Part shown: piece by piece, positions 25,385-37,580 of the stretch
Layout of the letters: each line of letters starts with the position of its first letter
Position numbering within the stretch: position 1 is the first letter of the stretch
Assembly (NCBI RefSeq): GCF_026210795.1
Contig: NC_089435.1
Span: 3,100,001-3,164,000, forward strand
DNA length: 64,000 nt
Reading direction: 5' to 3'
Source: Rhizophagus irregularis
Taxonomy: Eukaryota; Glomeromycota; Glomeromycetes; Glomerales; Glomeraceae
Program-made: the position numbers and the translations under genes
Notes under the pieces: model-generated
What the model was told of the DNA's origin: nothing
Seen by the model: only the letters and a program-made list of their open reading frames with translations
The model's database searches: none

Positions 25385-27207
25385 TCAGAGTTATATTTCA
25401 GAATAAAAAACAAAATGATACCTTTTTTATATGTTATTCAATCATGCGATTACTACGTTACGTTGCATTGCTCGACACTGTAAAAGTAATGTCCAAAAGT
25501 ATTGTATTGACATCTTATATTAACTAAATTTAGCTAAACTAATTGTCGATGATACATATAGTTCTATATTTATAAAGAGTTGGAGCTCGTATCGGTCCGG
25601 AGACCGAGAAAAATCCGGTGACCAGTTTCTAACATAAACCCGGTTTGAATATTTAAATCGGTTTGTATAGAGACCGGTTTAATTAGACATTTCATAACTT
25701 ATATAAATAGCCTTTTATTATTTGTTACAAAAAACTCGTGTATTAATTTTGTGATTAAATACAGTTATTTCAACTACTTTTTTTAAAAAAAATTCAAATC
25801 ATACAACAAATCATAATATGCACGTGACTTATAGTATCACATGACTAATCACGTTTATAATATAACTAACATAAATCATAATACATTTATTTTATAGGTG
25901 CTTAGTTTAGTTTTGTTTTTGTAATTCGTTCTTCTAACAGTTGCTTGTAATCCCGGTTTCCGTCTTCATGATAAAAATAAAAATAAATTATTTTATAGGT
26001 AGATAGATCATAGATAAACTGTACTGAAACCGATTGAATTAAGAAAAAGCTCATGCAGTACAGTACAGTGCATATAATATATAAGTGTTGTACTGTACAA
26101 AAAAAATTAGTACAGCTTAAAATTGGATCACGTGATTCAAATATTATAATTTTTTTAACAAAAATTTTTTCGCAAGATAATCTTATTTATTGAAATTTAT
26201 TATATTAAATACACTGTTAAACTAAAAGCAAAAGTATACTTTATAGTGATGTGAGTTTATTTTATGTTTATTAAAGAGATTGATTAATAAATTCAAAATC
26301 AAAAATTTTATTTTAACGTGACTAGCAGTAAACAACACAATGAAGGTAATCTAATAATAAAAATAAAAAAGAATTACAATGGTGAAAATGTACTGATAAA
26401 TAAAGGATAAAGAGAATAAATGAGAGTAAAAAAAAAATAAAGGAGATATAGAAGAATGGAAATAAAGAAAGAGGATATGATGAATAAGAATAGATGATGA
26501 TGAATGGTAAGGGTAAGAAATGGATAAAGAAGGGACAAAAATAAAGAGGGTGAAGATCAAGGACAAAACCCATAAAAATAAGGAAAGATCAATGAAAGAT
26601 CGAGCACGAATCCATAAGATTAATGACAAGACCATAAAGTTTAAAGAACAAAAAGGTAAAATAAAATGAAAAATGACAAACCCCACAAAAAAAAGGATGA
26701 ATAAAAGTTAGTAAGAAATGAAATATAAGAAACAAAAACAAAAAAGAAAAAGAAAAAAGTACCTTTGACTGCAACTTAAAAATCTAAGAAAATAAAAGTT
26801 GACGACCTATAAAAAAAGAAGGAAAATAGAGACGAAATATAAGAAACAAAGCAAAAACAAAAACAGAAAAAATTAAAGATCTAAGAAATAAAATGGTAGG
26901 ATTAGTAATAATACGAAGGTAAAACAAAATTAAAGAAAAAAATATCACTTCATTTACCAGTCTCCTTCAGACTCCTTGTTTGGAAGAGCACACTACCTGA
27001 AGAAAAAAATAAAGGTTAGTAAAAAATGAAAGTTACCACAAAAGACAAAAAAAAATCATTTTTTTTAAAAGCTAACCCTTAGTATACCTTTCTGAAATGT
27101 GGACGAAAGACCTAAAGAAAAAAAGAATATTGCTAAAGAAGCCGACACGTCTGAAAAAAAAATTATCTGATCATAATAGGTTGTACGAACACAACTAGCT
27201 GATTGTA
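25385..27207. other. Intergenic DNA with hairpin and purine-rich block
   Basis: No gene is visible. A hairpin with perfect 10-bp arms (GTACAGTACA at 26058-26067, TGTACTGTAC at 26089-26098) lies in a GTAC-rich patch. From about 26330 to 26930 the plus strand is strongly purine-rich; the minus-strand open frames in it are Phe/Leu/Ile/Ser artefacts. Confidence 0.4.
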
Positions 27208-28495
27208 CAGTCGCCTCGGAAAGTATCGCCCAATTTTTCGTTGTGTAATGATACACCCAATTTAAATTATTTATACCCCTATTTTTATTATTTTAAATGT
27301 TTTCCTCATAATTTTATGACCTGATGAACACGTTGCACAGTTAAAAAAATTATGTCACATTATACCGAATTATCTCCTCTGGAGAAAGGAAAAATACTAG
27401 CATATATGGAAAATTTTAACCCTGCACAAATAGCAAGAAAAATGGGGCGTGACCCTACCACAATACGTAGATTTATTGACAAATACAAGAAGACAGGGGT
27501 GACTGAAAATTTACCACGATCAGGATGGCCACCTGCTCTCAATAATAATGAGAAAAATGCACTTATAAATGAAGTTAAGAAGAATAGACGCGAACCTTTA
27601 CATGAAATTATTAATACATTGGGCTTAAGTTGCAGTCTAACAACTGCTAGACAGACACTATATGATGCTGGAATCCATTCCCATGTTGCAGCAAAAAAAC
27701 CTTTTGTATCAAAAAAGCATGCATTAGCTCGTGTTAGTTGGTGTGAGAAATATAAAGAAAAAACAATCCAGGATTGGAACCAAGTTATTTTCTCTGATGA
27801 ATCAAGTGTTGAGATTGGCAAGCAGTCAAGACAGATAAGAGTTTGGAGACATACAGGGGAAAGGTTTAACATTGAATGTTTGACACCTACTTTTAAAAGT
27901 GGTCAAAAATCAGTTATGGTTTGGGGATGTTTCCTGGAGGAATAAAAGGACCATTAATTTTTTGTGATGAAAATAAAGAAGGAGATGAAAAAATCAATTC
28001 AAACACTTACATTAGAATCTTAAATTCACATTTATATCCATTTCAACATACAGTTTGCGAATTAACAGGAAGAGCTGCAATTTTCCAACAGGATAATGCA
28101 CCTATTCATACCGCGAAAATAACCAAAAATTGGTTGAAAAAGAATAAAATTGCAATTATTGATTGGCCAGCAAATTCTCCTGATTTAAACCCAATAGAGA
28201 ACATCTGGAAACAATTAAAAGACAATATCCAGGCCCGTAAGACCTTTCCAAGAACTGTGAGTAAACTTAAAGTTGCACTAAGTGAAGAATGGGAAAATTT
28301 GGATTGTTCCATTTTTGAAGAGGTTGTTGCTTCGATGCCACAAATAATCAATGCAGTGTTAGAAGCAAGAGAAGGGCCAACACATTATTAGTTATTTTAG
28401 AAATTATTTTTTTACGTAAAGTTTAATAAAAATCAATAAAATTTGGCTATTTTTGGTATAAATTTTAAATCGGGCAATACTTTCCGAGGCGACTG
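27208..28495 (+). mobile_element. Tc1/mariner transposon, 1288 bp
   Basis: Inverted repeats of 29 bp with two mismatches bound it (left starts CAGTCGCCTCGGAAAGTAT, 27208-27236; right 28467-28495). TA dinucleotides flank both sides (27206-27207 and 28496-28497), the normal target of this family. It holds a single transposase gene on the plus strand with one frameshift. The good match of the two ends suggests recent activity. Confidence 0.93.
27352..28391 (+). pseudogene. Tc1-like transposase (DD34E), one frameshift
   Basis: The first frame (27352-27945) has an N-terminal helix-turn-helix pair (PAQIARKMGRDPTTIRRFI at about residues 24-42) and the first catalytic Asp in VIFSDESS. The frame is lost near 27934, where one base is missing after VWGCF. 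The second frame (to the TAA at 28391) has the second Asp in IFQQDNAPIHTA and the Glu in PDLNPIENIW, 34 residues apart, so the triad is DD34E. Total length would be about 345 residues, normal for Tc1. The enzyme cuts at the inverted repeats and pastes at TA. With one frameshift this copy is inactive, though a close active relative may exist elsewhere in the genome. Confidence 0.92.
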
Positions 28496-29032
28496 TACAT
28501 CTGCTCATGTTAATAAAGTACAAAAAAAAATAAATAATACTGGTTTTTTTGAAAAATTCAAATTAAATACAGTTTTAAATTACACTCTGGTCTGGTACTT
28601 ATAACTTACCTTAAACAAAACACTGGTTCACCAGTTTGAAGCCAGTTTCAGTTTTTGTAACCGGTCTTGGATCACTACAGCTATCTTACACAAGGCATAA
28701 TTTGTGTAAAAAAAAATTTCTCGTGTATTAGTAGACATTGGATTTTTTTTTCCTCTTGTCTCATATACAGCCAGCTAATAACATTTCGTAAAAAAAAGTA
28801 TATAAGTCGTCATTTTGCAAATGGAGATAAATTCGCAAACATATTTCCTGTTGGTATTGAGAAGGACTTGCTTGTTAGCAATTTCAAGGGCCCTATTAAC
28901 TATTAAGGCATCATAATTTGAATAATATTATAAAAAGGAAGAACCTGTCATGTGTAAAATCTTCTGTTTTCTGAAATGCAATGTTACTTTTAATCAACTA
29001 ACCATATATGTTAAATGATGCAAAACATCCAA
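28496..29032. other. Intergenic DNA
   Basis: No gene is visible. The open frame at 28667-28906 has no recognisable features. Confidence 0.4.
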
Positions 29033-29050
29033 CCAGCAAAATGATCAACA

Positions 29051-29098
29051 TAGTTTATAAGCTGGAGTTTTGCGCACCAAATCCTAGCTTATAAACTA
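29051..29098. repeat. Hairpin at the left end of the TIR element
   Basis: TAGTTTATAAGCT (29051-29063) and AGCTTATAAACTA (29086-29098) are perfect 13-bp inverted arms around 22 bases. The right end of the element has only one of these arms. Confidence 0.8.
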
Positions 29099-29144
29099 TC
29101 CATGGGCATATACAGCCCACGGGTTCTGATTTGTCTAAAAGTAA

Positions 29145-29530
29145 GGATATTATTGTCCATAATGAAGGACATTATTGTCCTCACTTTGTAAGACCATGGT
29201 GGTCCTGGAGGACATTATTGTCCGCGCATTATTGGAGGACCATGATGGTCCTCACCATGGAGGACATTATTGTCCTCACATTACATTATTGGAGGACCAT
29301 GATGGTCCTCACCATGGAGGACATTATTGTCCTCACATTACATTATTGGAGGATCATGATGGTCCTCACCATGGAGGACATTATTGTCCTCACATTACAT
29401 TATTGGAGGACCATGATGGTCCTCATCATGGAAGACATTATTGTCCTTGCATTATTGGAGGACCATGATGGTCCTCACCATGTAGGACATCATTGTCCTC
29501 ACATTATTGGAGGATCATGATAGTTCTTAT
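29145..29530. repeat. Left subterminal palindromic minisatellite
   Basis: A tandem array of about 57 bp per unit. Each unit carries the palindromes GGACCATGATGGTCC and GGACATTATTGTCC and a CCATGG. Open frames in it (repeats of EDHDGPHHGGHYCPH type) are artefacts of the repeat. The same motif returns inverted at 34985-35335. Confidence 0.9.
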
Positions 29531-30507
29531 TCTATGAATAATTGAAGGACTAATAAATAGTAAAAAATGATAAATATGTAATTTGTAAATTTAAAAAAAT
29601 TACATATTCAGTTGGCATAAAGTTCTAATCATACAAAATATAATAGAATACCTGTATTTACCACTTATTTTATAATAATAATAAAAAATAAAAAATGCCA
29701 ATAAATTTTATTACACATGATTTTATAAAAAACCAAATTGTAAAATTTTAAATTGCTTCTAAATTAATATTTAAGTAGCTTTCCATATAAATAACAAAAG
29801 ATGATTTATTTGACCAAAATGATGAAATTACATTTTGAAATTAATTTGAAATAGAAAAAAAAAATTAGAAATTAGTATTATTACAAAAAACATATTTTTT
29901 CCTCCAATATTATACCTGCCTTATAAAAACTGAAATTTAAGTAGTTTTAACCTTGCTTAATAACTTTGCTTAAATATAAAATGACCATTTCATTTGACTA
30001 AAATAATGAAATTATACTCTAAATTAGTAAGCAAAAAAATAAATCATAATTTTTTCTATAAATATACTTGTAAAAATTAAGTAATAGCATAATAAAAATA
30101 TATTAATAGTAGAGAATTACTAAACTTAACCTGGGGGAATTTCCCTTTATTTCAATTTTTAATTAAAATATTGACTTGTATAGTAATTTAAGAATAAGAT
30201 TATATGTAAATTTATGAAAAGAAAAGGTTTTATTAAGTTAAAAAGGGTAGTTGTTCAGATGGTTTTTGAGAAAATTACATAATTTTGATTTTATAGTTAA
30301 ATTGTATTTTTCATGATAAAAATTTTTTTTAAAACCAAAAATTGCCAAATTTTTATGCGATTAATATCCACTTATATTTATTTTATATATTTCATAAAAA
30401 AAGTTTATTTTTTTTAAATTTTTAAGGGGGGAGGAATTATCCCCCCGGTTAAGATTAGCAATACTCTTAATAGTAAATATAAATATATATTATGTGACCA
30501 TAAAAAA

Positions 30508-31068
30508 AATAAATAAAAACAAAAAAAAATAACAATAACAAAAAAAAATAACAATAAAAAAAAATAACAATAACAAAAAAAAATAACAATAATAACAAAA
30601 AAAACAACAATAACAAAAAAAAAAACAATAACAAAAAAAAAACAATAACAAAAAAAAAAATAACAATAACAAAAAAAAAAAACAACAATAACAAAAAAAA
30701 AACAACAATAACAAAAAAAAAAAAACAACAATAAAAAAAAAAATAACAATAACAAAAAAAATAATAAAAAAAAAAACAACAATAACAAAAAAAAATAACA
30801 ATAATAAAAAAAAAATAACAATAACAAAAAAAAAAAAATAACAAAAAAAAAACAATAACAAAAAAAAATAAAAATAACAATAACAAAAAAAAAACAACAA
30901 TAACAAAAAAAAAAAAATAACAATAACAAAAAAAATTAACAATAACAAAAAAAAATAACAATAAAAAAAATAACAATAAAAAAAAAATAACAATAACAAA
31001 AAAAAAAAATAACAATAAAAAATAACAATAACAAAAAAAAAAAAATAACAATAACAAAAAAATAAAAA
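30508..31068. repeat. A/C-rich simple repeat without G
   Basis: About 560 bases made of CAATAAC followed by runs of A, with irregular unit length of about 14-20. I see no G on the plus strand in this stretch. The long minus-strand open frames here are only Phe, Leu, Cys, Tyr, Val and Ile and are not genes. Confidence 0.9.
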
Positions 31069-31597
31069 AAAAAGGAAAAGAAAAAAGAAAAATAAAAAAC
31101 CAATCATTACATACAGTAAATGATTTGCATGATCATGACAATTGATCACTTATAAACTTAAAATTTACATTATTTTAAATTAAAATGATCATTTTTTTTC
31201 ACCTCTATCATATTTAAATTTATTTTTCTCTCTTTTCCAACTTTTTTATTTTAAAAACTTTATTATTTTCCTTTATTTTAATTTTATTATTTATTTTATT
31301 TATTTTCTTATTTTTTTATTTTTATTTTTATTTTTATTTTTATTTTTTGTTATTATTTTTTTGTTTTTATTTTTTTTTAGTTTTTTTTTACTAAAAATAA
31401 CCATATAATACATATGGCCTGATTTGTCTACCTTTAATTAAAATATTAATTTTATTACATTTTTATTATACAAAATACTATATAATATACAGTAAATTGG
31501 AAATGAGTATTAAAAATTTTTATTTAATGTTATTATACTATAATTTGGTAAATATTTCTTTTAAATTAATATAATTCTTAGTACTTACTATATATGT

Positions 31598-31925
31598 TAA
31601 AAATTTGTATCTCAACTTAAAACGTAAATATCTCCAGATACAGTGATCCAATCGGCAAGCTCTTTTTTCGTTCATATAGACCAGATCAAAGGCTTTCCAA
31701 AGAGCCTAAATTTATAAAAAAATGGATCAGTGGATCCCAAGATATTTGCATTTAAGCATGTTAAAAAGTTCATACCTCAACTTTAAACGTAAATATCTCC
31801 GGATCTAATGATTCAATCGGCGAGCTCTTTTTTCGCCTATAAAGTCCAGAACAAGGGCTTTCCAACGAGCCTAAAATTATAGAAAACGGATAAGTAAATC
31901 TTGATATATTTGCATTTAAAGATGG
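31598..31925. repeat. Two-copy tandem repeat, about 160 bp each
   Basis: Copy 1 (about 31608-31765) and copy 2 (about 31766-31925) share CGTAAATATCTCC, AATCGGC[AG]AGCTCTTTTTTCG, GGCTTTCCAA[AC]GAGCC and GATATTTGCATTTAA in the same order. Divergence is clear, so the duplication is old. Function unknown. Confidence 0.75.
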
Positions 31926-32428
31926 TAATACAAACTCTGACATAAAATAATTATTTTTATTGTTTGAAAATATCTATTATGATACCATCTTTTATATGAT
32001 ATTTTTATTATACTTTTATAAACATTTATAGCTACTAAGGCTATATAAATTTTTATTTTACTTTATATTTTATTAAAATATACTTACTTTTTAATAATAT
32101 ATGTTAAAAATTCCATATATATGAGAAATGGGTTTTTTATTAGTGAAATGGGTTTTTTTACAGCTCTTTTACATTTAATAATTTAAGTTTCACAAATATA
32201 AATTTTGTTCAACTTATTATTTAGTCAAGTGATCATCAATCAGATGATTTTTTGGTATTACAAAACAATTTTGAGTAACAAAAATTGCGAAAATCAATCA
32301 ATAACTCTTTTTAATGCAGAGTAAACAAATCAGCCCATATAGCCCATATAGATAGCTTTCTTCCCCAAAATTTTAAAAAAACATAACAATTCTGCAGTAA
32401 AATTTTATTTTGCTTAGTTTTTAAAAAA

Positions 32429-34041
32429 ATGGAAGATAAACGAAATATACAAATAGCTGAAAATAAGTTTCCACTTATTGAAGGCACAGAACAACAAATT
32501 TTTTTACGAACCACATATATAAATTATTTAAATTTTAGTGAAGGTCTTGCCGCTCAGTTTTTTACTGGAAGAGATATAGAAGTTCAACATAATATATTAC
32601 AGAATAATTTCAGTTTAACAGACGAAGACATAAATAGTTGGGGACCAAGGGCCTCTCGTTATCAAATGACTCCAGAAAGTTTGCTTTTTTTTTACACACT
32701 GCTATATATTCTGCTGTAGAGGGTTTTGCCACAGCAGAGCATTCAACGGCTGATAAAAGAAATATGTTGGCAACATCAATAGCAGAACATGTGACTTCTA
32801 TGGATTTGAAACAGCAAAAAATAGAAGAGATCCAAAAAGCAAAAAAGCGTTATTTGGAGTGTACTCCTGAAAAGGAAAAATCTAAGACGGGAATAAAGCA
32901 CAGGTTCAAAAAAGATAAGAAAAAAAAGAAAAAAACCCAACACCATGATTCTGATTCAGATTTCACTTACCAATATGGGAGTGATTCTGATGATCTATTA
33001 GATCAAACAATTAATGAACTGATGGAGAAAGCTGCTGATGAGATTATCTCAATTGACCAACCAATTGTAGATCCAATGAAGATGATCAAATCTGGAATTA
33101 ATCTTGATAACAGCCCAAATGTTGATCAATCATCAAAAATGGAAATCGTCACGGATACACCAATTATGAAACAGATTGAAAAAACGCCCATGCTGCAGGC
33201 AATTTCTCAATCACAGAACATCATAATGGATTTGACAAAATCTTCAAATAAAAAGAAAAAGTCAAATAAAAATTTAGTTCAACAAGCTATTACAGGTCAT
33301 ATACCAACTGATGAGGGTACATTGCGAGTCAGAGACATTTTGGTATATGATATTCTGGTATCCTGGACGCCAGAGGAAATTCTAAAACAATTAACTCTAT
33401 GGGGAAAAACTATTAGTATGCAAATGAAATAACAAAGAAAATACCAGACAGTTCGTTTGTCAATAGAATTGAGTACCTTCCATTTAGCCCAATTCGAAGT
33501 TAATGAAATCCTGTGTAAACTACAGATTTAGGGAGGATATCTGTATGGTAGTTTCCAGCTAAGTGGACTCTCAAAGAAAGAAAACAACGCAAGAAGTTCC
33601 AAGCTACGATTAGAAACATTCCAGATTTTATGACGTTAGCAACTTTATGGAAAGATAGCTGCCCACATTCATTCCTTTCTGCCGTAAAAGGTTTGAAAAG
33701 TTTTAAAATTATACAAACAGTTAAGGGATTGTAAGTTTATTGTTTATTTTGAAAAGTGGGTTGATATGCGCACAACATTAGATAATCAATATACTTGGGA
33801 ACAAGTGAACCTGTCTTGAAATCAACACGTACCTCCAAAGCAACCAACAAGGTCACAAGGTAATAATACTAACAAGAACCAAAGAACTTCAGGAAGTCAA
33901 CAGACCCAGAAAAAACAGCAGAATTCTTCAAAGAATTCTAAAAAGAAACCACAAGAGACGAAGTCTGATAAAAAATCCAAGAAGGATAAAAAAGACAAAT
34001 TTCGTAAAGTATCGAGATCAAAGGTCTTACGGAAATTATAG
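32429..34041 (+). pseudogene. ORF1-like protein gene with frameshifts and stops
   Basis: The first frame starts with ATG at 32429; after a T run near 32685 the frame shifts and continues to 33432. The protein is charged, with a Lys-rich stretch (KKDKKKKKK) and an Asp/Ser acidic patch. Behind a gap, more coding sequence is readable from about 33556 (KWTLKERKQRKKFQ, then ATLWKD and KFIVYFEKW) with further breaks, ending in a Lys/Gln/Ser-rich tail at 34041. From family memory this resembles an ORF1-type protein found beside LINE reverse transcriptases in Rhizophagus, but no RT is present here. The segment behind it ends in an A-rich tail (34331-34360), so it may be a LINE remnant nested in the TIR element. 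Confidence 0.6.
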
Positions 34042-34440
34042 ATGTTTTGCGTAAATTAATTTAGTTTAGATTAATTTAGGTTTCACAAATTTATTATTAT
34101 ATTTTACTTGGTGCGATAAATAAAAAACTAATTTTATTCTAGTCAGGTTTATAGGGCGGAGGATATAGGTCATTTTCCCAAATTGAGGATTATGACACTA
34201 TAGTGTAGGTATTAGATAGAACTTATATAGAAACTAGTTGAATAGTTTTCGTTTTAGTTCACCATATTGCCTGCCTTCCTATGTATAAGTCATTAGACTT
34301 CCCATATGTATTGATCTTTACATTTATCACTAATAAAAAAACAAAAAACAAAAAACAAATCAGTTCATGTATATTTACTATAAGATTTTTTGTTTGTTTT
34401 TAATATTTTTTATGTTTTTCATTACTTTTATTAATACTTA

Positions 34441-34729
34441 GTCCTAATTTTTTTTGTTTAAATCAACTTCAGAGTATAATTTTACCATTTTATCAAATTG
34501 TATAAAAACTACATTTAGAAGATGTTTAAAAATTTTATTATTTTGTTTTTTATAAAATCATATGTAATAATTGGTATTTTTATGTCCTAATTTTTTTTGT
34601 TTAAATCAATTTCAGAGTATAATTTTACCATTTTATCAAATTGTATAAAAACTACATTTAGAAGATGTTTAAAAATTTTATTATTTAGTTTTTTATAAAA
34701 TCATACTATGTAATAATTGGTATTTTTAT
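34441..34729. repeat. Tandem duplication, 143-bp period
   Basis: The segment starting GTCCTAATTTTTTTTG at 34441 repeats at 34584 with few changes and ends in TAATAATTGGTATTTTTAT. It belongs to the right arm of the large TIR element; inverted similarity to it is found near 29690-29760. Confidence 0.85.
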
Positions 34730-34984
34730 TTTTTTATCATTATAAAGTAGCATATAATATAAAATAAAAAATTTTTTAATCATTATTATACATCAATAAG
34801 AAAATTAATTTAAATGGATTTTTTTAAAATTAATGGTACTAATAATTACTAGTGATAAATTCAGGTATTTTATTATATTTTGTATGATTATAACTTTATG
34901 CCAATATGTAATTTTTTTAAATTTAAATGTTTATTATTTTTTATTATTAAATAATTTTTTAATATGAAAACAAATGTTCTTTAT

Positions 34985-35335
34985 AGAACCATCATAGTCC
35001 TTTAATAATGTGAGAACAATCAATAATGTAATGTGAGGACAATAATGTCCTATCATGGTCCCCCAATAATGTAATGTGAGGACAATAATAGTGTCCTCTA
35101 TAGTGAGGACCATCATGGTCCTCCAATAATGCGTGGACAATAATGTCCTCCATGGTGAGGACCATCATGGTCCTCCAATAATGTGCGGACAATAATGTTC
35201 TCCTACATAGTAAGGACAATAATGTCCTTCATAATGAGGACTAACATGGTCTATTGTCCTCAATATGAGAATGATAATGTCCTTGATGGTGAGGTCCAGT
35301 ATAGTCCATTATTATGGACAATAATATCCTTACTT
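34985..35335. repeat. Right subterminal palindromic minisatellite
   Basis: Inverted counterpart of 29145-29530, with the same GGACCATCATGGTCC and GGACAATAATGTCC palindromes. It is more diverged and less regular than the left array. Confidence 0.85.
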
Positions 35336-35576
35336 TTAGACCAATCAGAGCCTGTGGGCTGTATATGCCCATGGGTAGTTTCAAAACTCCAGCTTATAAA
35401 CTATGTTGATTATTTGGCTGGGGTGAAAATATCAATTGATAATCAAAATCTTATGTCTGGAATTTTGGCAGTGTCCTCGATGTGTATGTCGCACATTTCA
35501 TGGGTTATGTACAAATTAAACTTTCTGCTAACATTCTTTTTTTTTCATGTAAGCTTTTTACCTGTTATCCTTTATC

Positions 35577-37580
35577 ATGCTATTAACTCAAAAATCTTTT
35601 GAAGAAATTTATGATTTTAATGCGTACAATGTTGTTTCATATTTACAAAAAGAACACTGTATAAGTGGAGAAGATTCTCAAATTTTCTACCGGAAAAACA
35701 TCGATGGCCATACGCTTCTTCACTTGAAATATGAAGAACTTAGGAATTCGTTCAAACTTATGCATGAACAAGCTAAAAAAATAGAAGAGTTGATTGAGAA
35801 GATTAATGAAGAGAGAAATTGGGAAAAAATTTGTCGAGTGAAATCACCAATAGATATTAAGGACAGATTAGAACACTGTGGCATCCACATTGATTCCAAC
35901 CAAGCTGCCAAATTGGAGGAGGCCAATATTACCGGAGAAGAATTAATGTTCGAGGAACCTGAACATTTTTCAAAGTTAGGACTCGGCAATGTCTTGACAC
36001 AAATTAAATTTATTAAAAAAAGAATAGGTGAAAATCAAGTCCGAAAAATTTTCTTATTATTAAAAAAGTTTGATGAAATACTCATCTAAGTCTCTAGCAG
36101 GAAAATTGATGCTACAACGTGCGTTCTGCAATAGTCTTGTTCGTGAAAACGATGAGATTACATTCTGGAAATCAACAAATGAGAAAGAATCTCTTGCCAA
36201 ATTATGTGCGCGCAATGGAATAGCATATATAAAATATAATAAAAAAATATTTCTTAGTTTCAATAAGTTTATGAAGGCATATCTTAAGGTATTTGCTAAT
36301 TTTAATAAATGGGGTGTTCAATGACTTCAATTGTACTAATTGCATGCTCGCCACAGATAAATCATTCTTCATTTCAAAAACAACGTTTCAAATTTTTTAT
36401 CGGAGATAGATCTTACGAAATGCTGAAGCAAGAACTAAACCTGAATGAATATTTGCCTGAAAAAATGAACGAATTAAATGTAACAGGTTCGGAAACTTTA
36501 TCACGTTTAAATATTAAAATGAGAATTATCTATCTATTATTAACCCACTATATGGTACATCTAGAAAAATCTGGATCATCGCATGAAAGTGTGTCTACAA
36601 CGTCAGAGAATATGGAAGAAAAAGAATATATTACGAATCAAGCTGTTCTGCTTGGTTTTATTCGAGATAAATTCGTTCAATGGCTTTCATTTATTTCGGA
36701 TGATATATTAGAAACCCAGACGCTCGAATATTGGCTTCTTTCCTATGTTTCCGAAATGGAGACCAATATCTGGAATGAAAACATCTCACCAAGTGCTTGG
36801 TTATCATCTTGTTTTGCAATCACCCCAGAAACAGCTGATACCATTGTCAATAGTGTTTCAGAAGGTTTTTTGCAAAATCAAACACCCCAATACTGGATTA
36901 ATGAATGGATTTCACAACAAACTAACCCTCTTTCATGCGAATTTAATTCTTTCATTGAAAGTGCACCTGAAAATACCTTGGTTTCATATGGAGGATTACC
37001 AAATCTTTTTGTTGTAAATAAAATACCAGCAAATGGTGATGATGAGGAGCTTAATTTACTTTTGTCTGAGAAATCATACCAGTCCTCTGATAATCATACC
37101 TATTACTTTCACACCACTGACCGGAGGTCTTCTGAATCTATTATCAAAGATGGCATTGATGTGAGCAAGTGTCATGGAAATCAGGACTTTGGTAGATCTG
37201 CATCATTTCACCTTAATGACGAATTTAGATGGGCAGCCGAGTGGGGGCGAAAACGTTTTCTGAACCCAAATTCATGTGTAATATTGGTGTATGACATTCC
37301 TGCTGAATTACTGCTAAAACACGATCACCTTGATCTAAGTCAAGATCTTGAGAAATGGAAGCGTGTGGTGCGAAACTCTCGTGACGGGAAATTTAACGAA
37401 GCTGATGATCACTTCTCAGTATATGGTCCCCAAGCAGAAAATGTTAACATTTTGATAAAGAATAAACGAGCAACACCTCGACCATCTTCTAGCAAAAATC
37501 AGTTGGCACTTAAAGGTAGAAAATTGACAAAGCATGTTGATAAACAACTTATAGGAGCTATCATTTATAGGACAAAATAA
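35577..37580 (+). CDS. SAM-SAM-DUF3990-like protein, three exons
   Basis: Exons are 35577-36027, 36098-36288 and 36357-37580. Intron 1 (70 nt, GTGAAA...CTCTAG) is phase 1; intron 2 (68 nt, GTATTT...TACTAAT...CCACAG) is phase 0 and has a perfect branch-point motif. The joined frame gives 621 residues. Residues about 8-75 and 90-140 resemble two SAM-type helical domains (IDGHTLLHLKYEELR in the first). A helical middle part follows. Around residues 470-560 the sequence YYFHTTDRRSSESIIKDGID, then DFGRSASFHL and WAAEWGRKRF, resembles DUF3990, a family with an ADP-ribosyltransferase-like fold; activity is not shown. The start is the first ATG of the open exon; an upstream exon is possible. Right behind a transposon end, so its promoter may be transposon-derived. 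A protein-interaction or signalling role is inferred. Confidence 0.75.

Larger units (their letters stand above)
29033..35421. mobile_element. Large terminal-inverted-repeat element, about 6.4 kb
   Basis: The left end (from CCAGCAAAATGATCAACATAG, 29033) is matched in inverted form by the right end (to about 35421). Both arms contain, in the same order, TTTATAAGCTGGAGTTTTG, CATGGGCATATACAGCCCAC, TCTAAAAGTAAGGATATTAT, then a palindromic minisatellite, then TTACATATT...GGCATAAAGTT and further weaker similarity. The arms reach several hundred bases. Inside lie an A/C-only tract, two tandem duplications and one ORF1-like pseudogene, but no transposase that I recognise. Ends are approximate and I see no clear target duplication. 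The right end lies about 155 bases before the SAM/DUF3990-like gene. Confidence 0.7.

Noticed and set aside
26322-26774. Three overlapping minus-strand open frames rich in Phe, Ser, Ile and Leu, looking like membrane proteins
   Set aside because: They are the complement of a purine-rich low-complexity block; no start context, no conserved motif.
27360-27872. 170-codon minus-strand frame
   Set aside because: Shadow of the Tc1 transposase gene on the other strand.
29131-29520. Open frames of 97 and 129 codons with His/Asp/Gly repeats
   Set aside because: The 57-bp minisatellite is divisible by three and is open in several frames; nothing else suggests coding.
30414-31149. Minus-strand open frames of 171-219 codons
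   Set aside because: They are read from the A/C-only simple repeat and consist of Phe, Leu, Tyr, Cys, Val and Ile only; no gene-like composition.
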